6,834 nucleotides of DNA from PS1 clade bacterium (GTDB lineage Bacteria > Pseudomonadota > Alphaproteobacteria > RS24), in the NCBI GenBank assembly GCA_016779015.1, contig JADHOK010000074.1:1-6834 (forward strand), given 5' to 3'. Both the position numbers and the translations under genes were made by a program. This document shows, in pieces, positions 1 to 5,185 of the stretch. The notes under the pieces are model-generated. The model saw nothing but the letters and a program-made list of their open reading frames with translations, did no database searches and was not told the DNA's origin. How positions within the stretch are numbered: position 1 is the stretch's first letter; every line of letters begins with the position of its first letter.

Positions 1-12
1 CTTTTGCGGGGC

Positions 13-498
13 CTACCCCTCAGGGTCGTGATTGACCGCCATAATCTCGCCTTCGGCCATTAACTTACCATCGACAAACACCTCGCCTTTAAATTTATAG
101 GCCATGCCGCGGCGGCGAATCTGCGTCACATGAATGCGCATCTGGTCGCCCGGCGTCACCGGATGGCGGAAGCGCACCTTATCGACCGTCATAAAATAAA
201 TCAGCTTGGTCTCAATCGGGTTGCCACTATCTTTGGCGTGCTGCATCACCAATATCGCCGATACTTGCGCGATGGCCTCGATAATCAGAACCCCGGGAAA
301 TACCGGATTATCCGGAAAATGGCCGGTAAACCAAGGCTCGGACGCGGTGACATTCTTAATGCCGACGCCCGATTGTTCGCCATTCATCTCAACCACACGA
401 TCAACCAACAAGAACGGATGGCGGTGCGGTAGGAAATCCATGATTTCCGTTATTGTAACACTCGTACCTTCAATGTTTTCAGACATCGAATCCCCCAT
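13..498 (-). CDS. fabZ: 3-hydroxyacyl-[ACP] dehydratase FabZ
   Basis: Soluble hot-dog-fold enzyme that removes water from (3R)-3-hydroxyacyl-ACP to give trans-2-enoyl-ACP in type II fatty acid elongation. The 161-residue protein has the conserved N-terminal block DFLPHRHPFLLVDRV (21-35) and the active-site segment GHFPDNPVFPGVLIIEA (59-75). By family alignment H60 and E74 are the catalytic His/Glu pair. The length is slightly above the usual 140-155. Two starts are possible. ATG at 498 has AGAGGA 6 nt upstream and is preferred; ATG at 486 (MSENIEG) has GGGGGA 4 nt upstream and would shorten the protein by four residues. The gene follows rpsI by 82 nt, with a strong terminator in the gap, so it needs its own promoter or readthrough. 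fabZ commonly lies between lpxD and lpxA; here lpxD is not upstream, and the window ends 12 nt past the stop, so lpxA cannot be judged. Family identity is very secure; whether this is the only fabZ copy is unknown. Confidence 0.97.
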   Translation of the reverse strand: MGDSMSENIEGTSVTITEIMDFLPHRHPFLLVDRVVEMNGEQSGVGIKNVTASEPWFTGHFPDNPVFPGVLIIEAIAQVSAILVMQHAKDSGNPIETKLIYFMTVDKVRFRHPVTPGDQMRIHVTQIRRRGMAYKFKGEVFVDGKLMAEGEIMAVNHDPEG

Positions 499-531
499 GA
501 AATTTCCTCTTTCTCACAACAAATTCATAAC

Positions 532-558
532 AAAAAAGGGGCCCAAAAGCCCCTTTTT
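532..558 (-). terminator. Intrinsic terminator after rplM-rpsI
   Basis: A GC stem GGGGC/GCCCC (538-542 with 549-553) closes a 6-nt loop and is lengthened by A5/T5 pairing (533-537 with 554-558). Read on the minus strand it ends in six U residues, 23 nt after the rpsI stop. This is a textbook rho-independent terminator. The A/T flanks make it look active in both directions, but no plus-strand gene ends here. Confidence 0.85.
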
Positions 559-580
559 CTTTCTCTCATATGAAAGAGGC

Positions 581-1084
581 TTATCGTTTCGAGAACTGGA
601 AGCTGCGGCGGGCTTTCGCGCGGCCATATTTCTTACGCTCGACAACACGGCTGTCACGGGTCAGGAAGCCGCCTTTTTTCAGCACCGGACGCAGGCCCGG
701 CTCGTAGTAAGTCAGCGCCTTGGACAGGCCGTGGCGCACAGCACCCGCTTGGCCCGACAGACCGCCACCGCTTACCGTCGCAATGACGTCAAACTGGCCA
801 TTGCGTTCAGCGGCGACCAGAGGCTGGCGCAAAATCATGCGCAGAACCGGACGGGCGAAGAACCTCTCTTCGTCCTTGCCATTAACCGTGATGGTGCCGC
901 TACCGGGCTTGATCCATACGCGCGCAATGGCATTTTTCCGCTTACCGGTCGCATAGGCGCGGCCTTGCGCGTCAATTTGCGGCTCGGCCGGCGTTACCGG
1001 CGTTTCTACAGCAGCACTTGCCGCGTCTTCGCCGGCAATGGCGGTATCGAGGTTTTCCAAAGTTGTTTCAGTCGTCTCAGACAT
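581..1084 (-). CDS. rpsI: 30S ribosomal protein S9
   Basis: Small-subunit protein whose basic C-terminal tail reaches toward the P-site tRNA. The 167-residue product has an acidic, Ala/Thr/Glu-rich N-terminal extension (about 1-40), then the S9 core starting at YATGKRKNAIARVW (44-57). Other core features are SGGGLSGQAGAVRHGLSKAL (105-124) and the basic C-terminus KKYGRAKARRSFQFSKR (151-167), ending in the S9 signature SKR. E. coli S9 is about 130 residues; the extra length is at the N-terminus, a pattern I associate with alphaproteobacterial S9. The ATG lies one base after the rplM stop and has GAGGG 7 nt upstream inside the end of rplM, so the genes are cotranscribed and probably translationally coupled. 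A strong terminator follows. Confidence 0.99.
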   Translation of the reverse strand: MSETTETTLENLDTAIAGEDAASAAVETPVTPAEPQIDAQGRAYATGKRKNAIARVWIKPGSGTITVNGKDEERFFARPVLRMILRQPLVAAERNGQFDVIATVSGGGLSGQAGAVRHGLSKALTYYEPGLRPVLKKGGFLTRDSRVVERKKYGRAKARRSFQFSKR

Positions 1085-1085
1085 A

Positions 1086-1547
1086 TTATGCCCTCACATT
1101 CTTGATGTTCATGCCCGCAACATCGAGCGTCTCCGGCGATTGCGCCTCATGCGGATGCTCGGCACCGGCATAAACTTTCAAATTGCCCAATTGCTGACGC
1201 GCCAGCGGGCCGCGAGGCAGCATACGCTTGACGGCCATTTCTACGACGCGCTCGGGAAACTTGCCTTCCAGCACTTTTTCCGGAGTGGTTTCTTTCAATC
1301 CGCCCGGATAACCGGTGTGGCGGTAATATTTTTTGTCGGCCATTTTCTTGCCGGTAAATTTCACCTTATCGGCATTGATGACAATGACATTGTCGCCACA
1401 ATCCATATGCGGCGTGAAAGTCGGCAGGTGCTTGCCCCGCAGGCGCGTTGCAATAACCGCGGCCAGACGCCCGACCACCATATTTTCGGCGTCGATGAGA
1501 ATCCACTTCTTCTCAATATCGGCCGGTTTCGCAGAAAATGTTTTCAT
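1086..1547 (-). CDS. rplM: 50S ribosomal protein L13
   Basis: Early-assembling large-subunit protein that binds 23S rRNA. Starting at ATG 1547 it is 153 residues. Recognisable blocks are MKTFSAKPADIEKKWILIDA (1-20), the MDCGDNVIVINADK region (48-61), YRHTGYPGG (75-83), VKRMLPRGPLAR (106-117) and LKVYAGAEHPHEAQ (123-136). The reading frame could begin three codons earlier at a GTG (1556), but the MKTFSAKPA beginning matches the usual L13 N-terminus, and AGGG ends 8 nt before the ATG, so I choose the ATG. It is the first gene of rplM-rpsI, with one base separating it from rpsI. A terminator-like hairpin sits immediately upstream of its ribosome binding site. In E. coli this operon is known to be controlled by its own L13 product; whether that applies here is not shown by the sequence. 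Confidence 0.98.
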   Translation of the reverse strand: MKTFSAKPADIEKKWILIDAENMVVGRLAAVIATRLRGKHLPTFTPHMDCGDNVIVINADKVKFTGKKMADKKYYRHTGYPGGLKETTPEKVLEGKFPERVVEMAVKRMLPRGPLARQQLGNLKVYAGAEHPHEAQSPETLDVAGMNIKNVRA

Positions 1548-1557
1548 CTGTCTCACC

Positions 1558-1627
1558 CTAAAAAAGGCCGAAAAGCGGCCTCATCAAACTCTGGCTGGGT
1601 TTTACGGCTCGCCAGCGCTAAAAGCAA
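1558..1627 (-). promoter_or_regulatory. rplM-rpsI leader: possible promoter and terminator-like hairpin
   Basis: Read on the minus strand, a possible -35 TTGCTT (1622-1627) and -10 TAAAAC (1599-1604) are 17 bp apart, which would start a leader of about 45 nt. That leader contains a 6-bp stem AGGCCG/CGGCCT (1565-1570 with 1576-1581) with a 5-nt loop, followed directly by six U (1560-1565), and then the rplM Shine-Dalgarno. If the promoter lies upstream, the hairpin is inside the mRNA leader and could attenuate transcription. If not, it is simply the ctaA terminator. An alternative promoter pair, TTGTTT (1646-1651) and TATTGC (1624-1629), has a 16-bp spacer. The hairpin is clear; the promoter choice is weak. 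Confidence 0.45.
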
Positions 1628-1675
1628 TAGTTTAATTTCCGAAAAAAACAATTAAAAACAACAGCTTGTAAATTT

Positions 1676-1689
1676 GGTAAATATTTACC
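1676..1689. repeat. Perfect 14-bp palindrome downstream of ctaA
   Basis: GGTAAATATTTACC is identical on both strands and lies 5 nt past the ctaA stop, in an AT-rich stretch upstream of rplM. A further GTAAAT at 1668-1673 lies 9 bp from the GTAAAT inside the palindrome (1677-1682), so three half-sites are close together. It has the look of a dimeric-regulator operator, but no known consensus was recognised and it could be chance in AT-rich DNA. With only G/C at the ends and no U-tract it does not look like a terminator. Confidence 0.35.
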
Positions 1690-1694
1690 GTATG

Positions 1695-2753
1695 CTAGAG
1701 CGCTTGTTTATAAAGAATATGCAGATGCGTGACCGCGATGGCCAGCAGCGCCACCGCGCCTAGCTGGTGCGCCGCCCCCAGATATATCGGCACCGCCAGC
1801 ATCAGCGCGACAATGCCCAGCACGACTTGCAGCAGCAGAGCCGCGCCCAGCCATTTTGCTGAAAGCGCCGCCGCGCCGCCCGCGCCCGATTGCAGCACAC
1901 GATAAACATGCCAGCCAATCAGCCCCGTCAGCGCATAGGCAATCATCCGGTGATCGAATTGCACGGTCAGATGGTTTTCGAAGAAATTGAGCCAGAAAGG
2001 CTGCAACATAAACAAACCGTCGGGAATGAAATCGCCATCCATAAGCGGCCAGTCGGTGTAGGTTTTGCCGGCATCGATACCCGCCACCAGCGCGCCCATA
2101 AGCGATTGAAACAACACCGAGCCGACAATTACCGCCGCCACTGTGCCCTGCTTGCCAAAGCGGCCATTTATCGGCGCGCCGCGCCAATAATTCAGCGCCA
2201 GCCATAGTGAGGAAGCGAGAATAATCAGCGCCAAGCCCAAATGCATGGCAAGGCGATATTGGCTGACATCAACCCTATCGGTGAGGCCACTGGCGACCAT
2301 ATACCACCCCATAAAGCCTTGCAGACCGCCCAGTGCGAACAAACCGATGAGCGGCGGCAAGGCGGCGCGGCTGATTTTCTTCTGCACCAGAAAAATCACG
2401 AAAGGAATAAAGAACACCAGACCGACAATGCGACCGAGGAAGCGATGCGCCCATTCCCACCAATAGATGATTTTAAACTCGGCCAAGCTCATTCCGGCAT
2501 TGACCAATTGGTATTCGGGAATCTTTTTGTATTTGTCGAACTCGACCAGCCAATCGGCGTGGCTGAATGGCGGCAACGCGCCGCGTATCGGTGCCCATTC
2601 GGTAATCGACAAGCCGCTATCGGTGAGCCGCGTCAAGCCGCCGACCAGCACAATCAGCATAACAAAACCGGCGAGCGTAAACAGCCAAATGGCGATTTGG
2701 CGGTCAGACGCTGTAATCCCCTGCTGGGGCGTCGATATGGCTGTCGAATTCAT
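1695..2753 (-). CDS. ctaA: Heme A synthase, COX15/CtaA type 2
   Basis: Inner-membrane enzyme that oxidises the C8 methyl of heme O to a formyl group, giving heme A for aa3-type cytochrome oxidase. From ATG 2753 it is 352 residues with about eight hydrophobic helices. Family blocks are VGGLTRLTDSGLSITEWAP (37-55), EFKIIYWWEWAHRFLGR (92-108), MHLGLA (170-175), WPLMDGDFIPDG (235-246), QFDHRM (265-270) and AAHQLGA (327-333). H103, H171, H268 and H329 are the expected heme-ligand histidines. There is no cysteine, which fits the mitochondrial/alphaproteobacterial type rather than the Bacillus type with paired cysteines. Upstream in-frame ATGs at 2801 and 2825 exist, but their extra residues are arginine-rich and unlike a CtaA start, and the 2825 start would enter the leader of the divergent gene. 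No clear Shine-Dalgarno precedes any of the three starts, so the start is the least certain part. Confidence 0.95.
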   Translation of the reverse strand: MNSTAISTPQQGITASDRQIAIWLFTLAGFVMLIVLVGGLTRLTDSGLSITEWAPIRGALPPFSHADWLVEFDKYKKIPEYQLVNAGMSLAEFKIIYWWEWAHRFLGRIVGLVFFIPFVIFLVQKKISRAALPPLIGLFALGGLQGFMGWYMVASGLTDRVDVSQYRLAMHLGLALIILASSLWLALNYWRGAPINGRFGKQGTVAAVIVGSVLFQSLMGALVAGIDAGKTYTDWPLMDGDFIPDGLFMLQPFWLNFFENHLTVQFDHRMIAYALTGLIGWHVYRVLQSGAGGAAALSAKWLGAALLLQVVLGIVALMLAVPIYLGAAHQLGAVALLAIAVTHLHILYKQAL

Positions 2754-2839
2754 GCGTCTTATATAGGCGTTTCCCGACTGCGCCGCCTTGCGACCAAACA
2801 TCGCTAGAGGGCGTGCGGGGAACATGTTACATCAACGCC
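2754..2839. promoter_or_regulatory. Divergent promoter region between ctaA and DUF2842 gene
   Basis: These 86 bp separate the two start codons and must hold promoters for both genes unless either is reached by readthrough. On the minus strand TATATA lies 6 nt before the ctaA ATG. On the plus strand TTACAT lies 7 nt before the DUF2842 ATG, next to a small palindrome AACATGTT (2821-2828). No convincing -35 elements or Shine-Dalgarno sequences were found for either gene, so leaderless or nearly leaderless transcripts are possible. Confidence 0.4.
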
Positions 2840-3103
2840 ATGACAAACACGCCTGAAACCAATCGCAAACCTTTTCGCAAGCCGTGGCTGCCGATTCGCA
2901 TCCGCAAGCTCATCGGGCTGGTGCTGATGCTGGCGCTGATTGTGTTCTACGCGCTGCTGGTGATGACCGTGGCGGTGACCACCAGCGTGCCGGAAAACGG
3001 CATTGTCGAGTTTTTCTATTATCTGATTACCGGCGTCGCTTGGGTGGTACCCGCCGCCGCGATTATTTATTGGATGCAGCGCCCCGACGAGCCTGAAGCG
3101 TAA
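2840..3103 (+). CDS. DUF2842 family small membrane protein
   Basis: An 87-residue protein with a basic N-terminus (RKPFRKPWLPIRIRK, 9-23) and two predicted membrane helices (about 24-46 and 57-77). The end WMQRPDEPEA (78-87) and the pattern RKLIG...YALL...WVVPAA...WMQRP match my memory of DUF2842, a family of unknown function found in alphaproteobacteria. It is the only plus-strand gene here, divergent from ctaA, so a link to heme or oxidase biogenesis is conceivable but unproven. The frame also opens at a GTG at 2813 (nine more residues), but that start has poor spacing from its purine run and adds MRGTCYINA, unlike the family. The ATG at 2840 is preferred although it too lacks a clear Shine-Dalgarno. 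Confidence 0.82.
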   Translation: MTNTPETNRKPFRKPWLPIRIRKLIGLVLMLALIVFYALLVMTVAVTTSVPENGIVEFFYYLITGVAWVVPAAAIIYWMQRPDEPEA

Positions 3104-3144
3104 GCTCGCCTGTAAGTTTTTGCCCTGCCGAGTGAACGGTTTTC

Positions 3145-3225
3145 TTAGTCCGGACGCCCAAACTGAAAAATATTCAGCGCGATAATGGCGACGATGAAAA
3201 CAACGATTGGCAAAATAGCAGACAT
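3145..3225 (-). CDS. Putative 26-residue single-helix membrane microprotein
   Basis: An ORF of 26 codons plus TAA begins at ATG 3225. It has a good Shine-Dalgarno (GGAGAG, about 4 nt before the ATG). The product begins MSAILPIVVF, continues as unbroken Val/Ile/Ala/Leu to about residue 18, and ends NIFQFGRPD. This is one membrane helix with a short polar tail; the only charged residues are R24 and D26, so the charge favours a cytoplasmic C-terminus. It starts 20 nt after the 3' CCA of tRNA-Pro on the same strand and has no obvious promoter of its own, so it may be made from the tRNA transcript. I do not recognise a named family. The combination of strong ribosome binding site, ideal helix and clean stop makes a real gene more likely than not, but 26 codons can arise by chance. 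Confidence 0.62.
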   Translation of the reverse strand: MSAILPIVVFIVAIIALNIFQFGRPD

Positions 3226-3245
3226 TTTTCTCTCCAGCTTTTAAA

Positions 3246-3322
3246 TGGTCGGAGCGGCGGGATTCGAACCCACGACCCCTTGTCCCCCAGACAAGTGCGC
3301 TACCGGGCTGCGCTACGCTCCG
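3246..3322 (-). tRNA. tRNA-Pro (anticodon GGG)
   Basis: A complete 77-nt cloverleaf. The acceptor stem is CGGAGCG/CGCTCCG (3316-3322 with 3250-3256), and the D-stem is GCGC/GCGC around AGCCCGGTA. The anticodon stem CTTGT/ACAAG encloses the loop CTGGGGG, giving anticodon GGG. The T-stem GTGGG/CCCGC carries the loop TTCGAAT. A discriminator base and a genome-encoded CCA follow (3246-3248 on the plus strand). Anticodon GGG reads CCC and CCU. A weak promoter-like pair upstream (TTGCGT at 3356-3361, TAGTTA at 3333-3338, 17 bp apart) would start transcription just before the mature 5' end. Confidence 0.97.
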
Positions 3323-3350
3323 ACACGGCTATTAACTAGGTAGTTTCAAT

Positions 3351-3383
3351 AAAAAACGCAAGTGCGCCGTCGGTTTATCGCAC
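3351..3383 (-). terminator. Weak terminator-like hairpin after merR-type gene
   Basis: Read on the minus strand, GTGCG and CGCAC (3379-3383 with 3362-3366) can pair across a 12-nt loop. A short TTGCG and a run of six U (3351-3356) follow. An overlapping alternative stem GCCGT/ACGGC is also possible. It sits 8 nt after the stop of the MerR-type gene and could separate the fab/ihfA transcript from the tRNA, but the stem is short and not flush with the U-tract. Confidence 0.4.
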
Positions 3384-3390
3384 GGCCAAT

Positions 3391-3786
3391 TTAATTATCT
3401 TCACCAACCAGCAAAATGCGCGCCAGCTTGAGATTTTGTCGCGCCGCTTCCAGCTTACTGCGGCGGTCGATGCCAACTTCATTGAGCGACGCCTGCGATG
3501 TCGGTTTCTCACCCTTGGCCAGCCGCCGCACCTCTGCAACACCCGCTTCCTTCAGATGCTTTTTCGCACCTTTAATGGTCATGCCCTGCGCGTGCAGCAA
3601 AAATTTGATACCGGCAATCAGCTCAACATCCTCGGGTCGATAATAGCGCCGCCCCGCGGCGCGCTTCACCGGTTGAATCTCGTCAAACTTGCTTTCCCAG
3701 AAACGCAGCACATGCGGCTTCACATCGAGCGCCTCGGCAACCTCGCTAATGGTGCGAAAGGCGCTGTCTGATTTTCCCGACGTCAT
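3391..3786 (-). CDS. MerR-family HTH transcriptional regulator
   Basis: A 131-residue DNA-binding protein with a winged-helix MerR domain near its N-terminus: FRTISEVAEALDVKPHVLRFW (10-30) is the helix-turn-helix, followed by the wing with KRAAGRRYYRPEDVELI (41-57). The rest is a basic helical segment with no recognisable effector domain. There is no cysteine, so it is not a metal or thiol sensor of the classic MerR type. It starts 18 nt after the ihfA stop with no clear Shine-Dalgarno, so translation is probably coupled to ihfA. A MerR-type gene next to ihfA after plsX-fabH is an arrangement I know from other alphaproteobacteria; its targets are not evident from the sequence. The stop is followed by a weak terminator-like hairpin. 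Confidence 0.92.
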   Translation of the reverse strand: MTSGKSDSAFRTISEVAEALDVKPHVLRFWESKFDEIQPVKRAAGRRYYRPEDVELIAGIKFLLHAQGMTIKGAKKHLKEAGVAEVRRLAKGEKPTSQASLNEVGIDRRSKLEAARQNLKLARILLVGEDN

Positions 3787-3804
3787 TGAGCGATCGCGGG
3801 GGCT

Positions 3805-4110
3805 CTAACCGAGCCCTGACATTTTATTGACTTTGTCTTTCAGCACATGGCTGGCGCGGAAGCTAAGCACGCGGCGCGGCTCGATCGGCACTTCCTCACC
3901 GGTTTTCGGATTGCGGCCTATGCGGCCGTTTTTATGGCGCACGAGAAATGAACCGAAAGAGGACAGTTTAACATCCTCCCCGCGAATGAGCGCATCCGAA
4001 ATCTCGTCGAGAACGGTCTCCACTATCTGCGCGGACTCGCTGCGCGACAGCCCAACCGTGTTGTAAACAATTTCGCTCAAATCCGAACGTGTGACTGTCT
4101 TACCCGCCAT
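3805..4110 (-). CDS. ihfA: Integration host factor subunit alpha
   Basis: Alpha subunit of the heterodimeric, sequence-specific DNA-bending protein IHF, used in transcription, replication and recombination. The 101-residue protein starts MAGKTVTRSDLSEIVYN and has the HU/IHF core VKLSSFGSFLVRHKNGRIGR (47-66). The beta-arm carries RNPKTGEEVPI (66-76), with P68 as the proline that intercalates into the bent DNA, and the C-terminus has FRASHVLKDKVN (84-95). The R-N-P-K-T arm and the length separate IHF-alpha from HU. A good Shine-Dalgarno (GAGGAGA, about 7 nt before the ATG) supports the start. The 77-nt gap after fabH may contain its own promoter, for example TTGCGC with a 17-bp spacer to CTTAAC, but this is a poor match. 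The MerR-type gene follows 18 nt downstream. Confidence 0.97.
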   Translation of the reverse strand: MAGKTVTRSDLSEIVYNTVGLSRSESAQIVETVLDEISDALIRGEDVKLSSFGSFLVRHKNGRIGRNPKTGEEVPIEPRRVLSFRASHVLKDKVNKMSGLG

Positions 4111-4187
4111 GTACTGGTCTCCTCAGCCGAAAGTTAAGCACAAGGCAAAATGCCCGCGCAAGGTTAAAACTGAATTAAAATAGGGAT

Positions 4188-5162
4188 TTATACCCAACGA
4201 ACTAGATTGGCACCCCAGGTCAGGCCGCCGCCCATGGCTTCCAGCATAATCAAATCACCGGATTTCACGCGCCCGCTTTTGACCAAATCATGCAGCGCCA
4301 GCGGTATCGAGGCGGCTGATGTGTTGGCGTGGTTTTGCACCGTAATGACGGTTTTTTCAGCCGGCAGGCCGATGCGTTTGGCGACCCCGTCAATGATGCG
4401 TTTATTGGCCTGATGCGGCACAAACCAGTCAATATCGTCGACCTTCAAATCATGCGCGGCAAGCAGGCTGTTAATCGCATCGGCGATATTGCCGACCGCG
4501 TGGCGATAAACCTCCGGCCCCTGCATACGCAATTTGCCCGTTGTACCGGTGGTTGATGGCCCGCCATCGACGTAAAGCAAATCGGTAAGATTGCCGTCGG
4601 AACGCAAATAAGAGCCGATAATATGCGGCGCGTTCGGGGTGTCGATATCGGTCGCCTCAATCACCACCGCGCCGCCGCCATCGCCGAACAACACCGCCGT
4701 CGCGCGGTCGTCCCAATCGAGCAGGCGGGTCATGGTCTCAGCGCCGATGAACAATACGCGCATGGCCTGTCCGGTCTCGACCATGGCCGAGGCGACGCTA
4801 AGCCCATAGACAAAACCCGAGCACACGGCCTGCACATCAAACGCCGCGCCGTGGCTGATGCCAAGTTTCTTCTGCACCAAGGCGGCGGTGGCCGGGAAAG
4901 TCAAATCGGGTGTGGTGGTGGCGACAATTATCATGTCGATATCGTCGGTACTGACCGCGGCGTCGGCGAGCGCCTGGCGCGCCGCATGCGCGGCGAGGTC
5001 ACTGGTCGTCTCCCCCTCGCCTGCTTGGTGGCGCTGTTTAATGCCCGAGCGCGAGGTAATCCATTCGTCGCTGGTGTCGAGAATTTTTGAGAGGTCGTCA
5101 TTGCTGACGGTTTTTTCGGGCAGATAGCTGCCAATACCGATTATCTTCGCTTTACGGGACAT
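4188..5162 (-). CDS. fabH: Beta-ketoacyl-ACP synthase III
   Basis: Cytosolic thiolase-fold enzyme that condenses an acyl-CoA (usually acetyl-CoA) with malonyl-ACP, the first step of type II fatty acid synthesis. The 324-residue length is typical. The catalytic triad is complete: C114 in VQAVCSGFVYGL (110-121), H250 in PHQAN (249-253) and N280 in NHANTSAAS (277-285). The N-terminus IIGIGSYLPEKTVSN (7-21), the segment ITSRSGIKQR (35-44) and the C-terminal GGGLTWGAN (311-319) are family hallmarks. The start is supported by GGAGG 5 nt before the ATG. It lies 23 nt after plsX on the same strand, so the enzyme that starts fatty acids and the one that channels acyl-ACP to phospholipids are made together. 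Primer preference cannot be read reliably from the sequence. Confidence 0.98.
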   Translation of the reverse strand: MSRKAKIIGIGSYLPEKTVSNDDLSKILDTSDEWITSRSGIKQRHQAGEGETTSDLAAHAARQALADAAVSTDDIDMIIVATTTPDLTFPATAALVQKKLGISHGAAFDVQAVCSGFVYGLSVASAMVETGQAMRVLFIGAETMTRLLDWDDRATAVLFGDGGGAVVIEATDIDTPNAPHIIGSYLRSDGNLTDLLYVDGGPSTTGTTGKLRMQGPEVYRHAVGNIADAINSLLAAHDLKVDDIDWFVPHQANKRIIDGVAKRIGLPAEKTVITVQNHANTSAASIPLALHDLVKSGRVKSGDLIMLEAMGGGLTWGANLVRWV

Positions 5163-5185
5163 GTTCCCCTCCCGGGTTTGTCCGG

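Noticed and set aside
1..12. Possible hairpin at the left edge after fabZ (GGGG/CCCC)
   Set aside because: It overlaps the fabZ stop and is cut off by the window end, so no U-tract can be assessed.
206..1105. A 299-codon plus-strand open frame opposite fabZ and rpsI
   Set aside because: It runs antisense through two unmistakable genes and across a strong terminator. Its translation has no recognisable domain and is rich in Arg, Ala and His as expected of a shadow frame.
1548..1556. GTG start three codons upstream for rplM
   Set aside because: It would overlap the likely Shine-Dalgarno (AGGGTGAG), and the L13 N-terminus normally begins at the MKT ATG.
2241..2807. A 188-codon plus-strand open frame opposite ctaA
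   Set aside because: It is fully antisense to the conserved heme A synthase, has a composition typical of reverse-strand shadows (many Gln, His, Arg), and has no family signature.
2813..2839. GTG start nine codons upstream for the DUF2842 gene
   Set aside because: Purines upstream are only 2 nt from the GTG, and the added residues do not resemble the family N-terminus.
3088..3121. Possible terminator for the DUF2842 gene (CGAGC/GCTCG then TTTTT)
   Set aside because: The 5-bp stem has an 11-nt loop that includes the stop codon, and the T-run is 8 nt away, so it is not a credible intrinsic terminator.
3163..3177. Small CTGAA/TTCAG hairpin near the end of the microprotein ORF
   Set aside because: It has a 5-bp AT-rich stem inside the coding frame with no U-tract; it is likely incidental.
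4144..4154. GGCA/TGCC mini-hairpin in the fabH-ihfA gap
   Set aside because: The stem is only 4 bp with a 3-nt loop and is not followed by a U-run; it is too weak to call a terminator or regulatory RNA.
4623..5090. A 155-codon plus-strand open frame opposite fabH
   Set aside because: It is fully antisense to a complete, catalytically intact fabH, its translation is Arg/Gly/His-rich, and no domain is recognisable.
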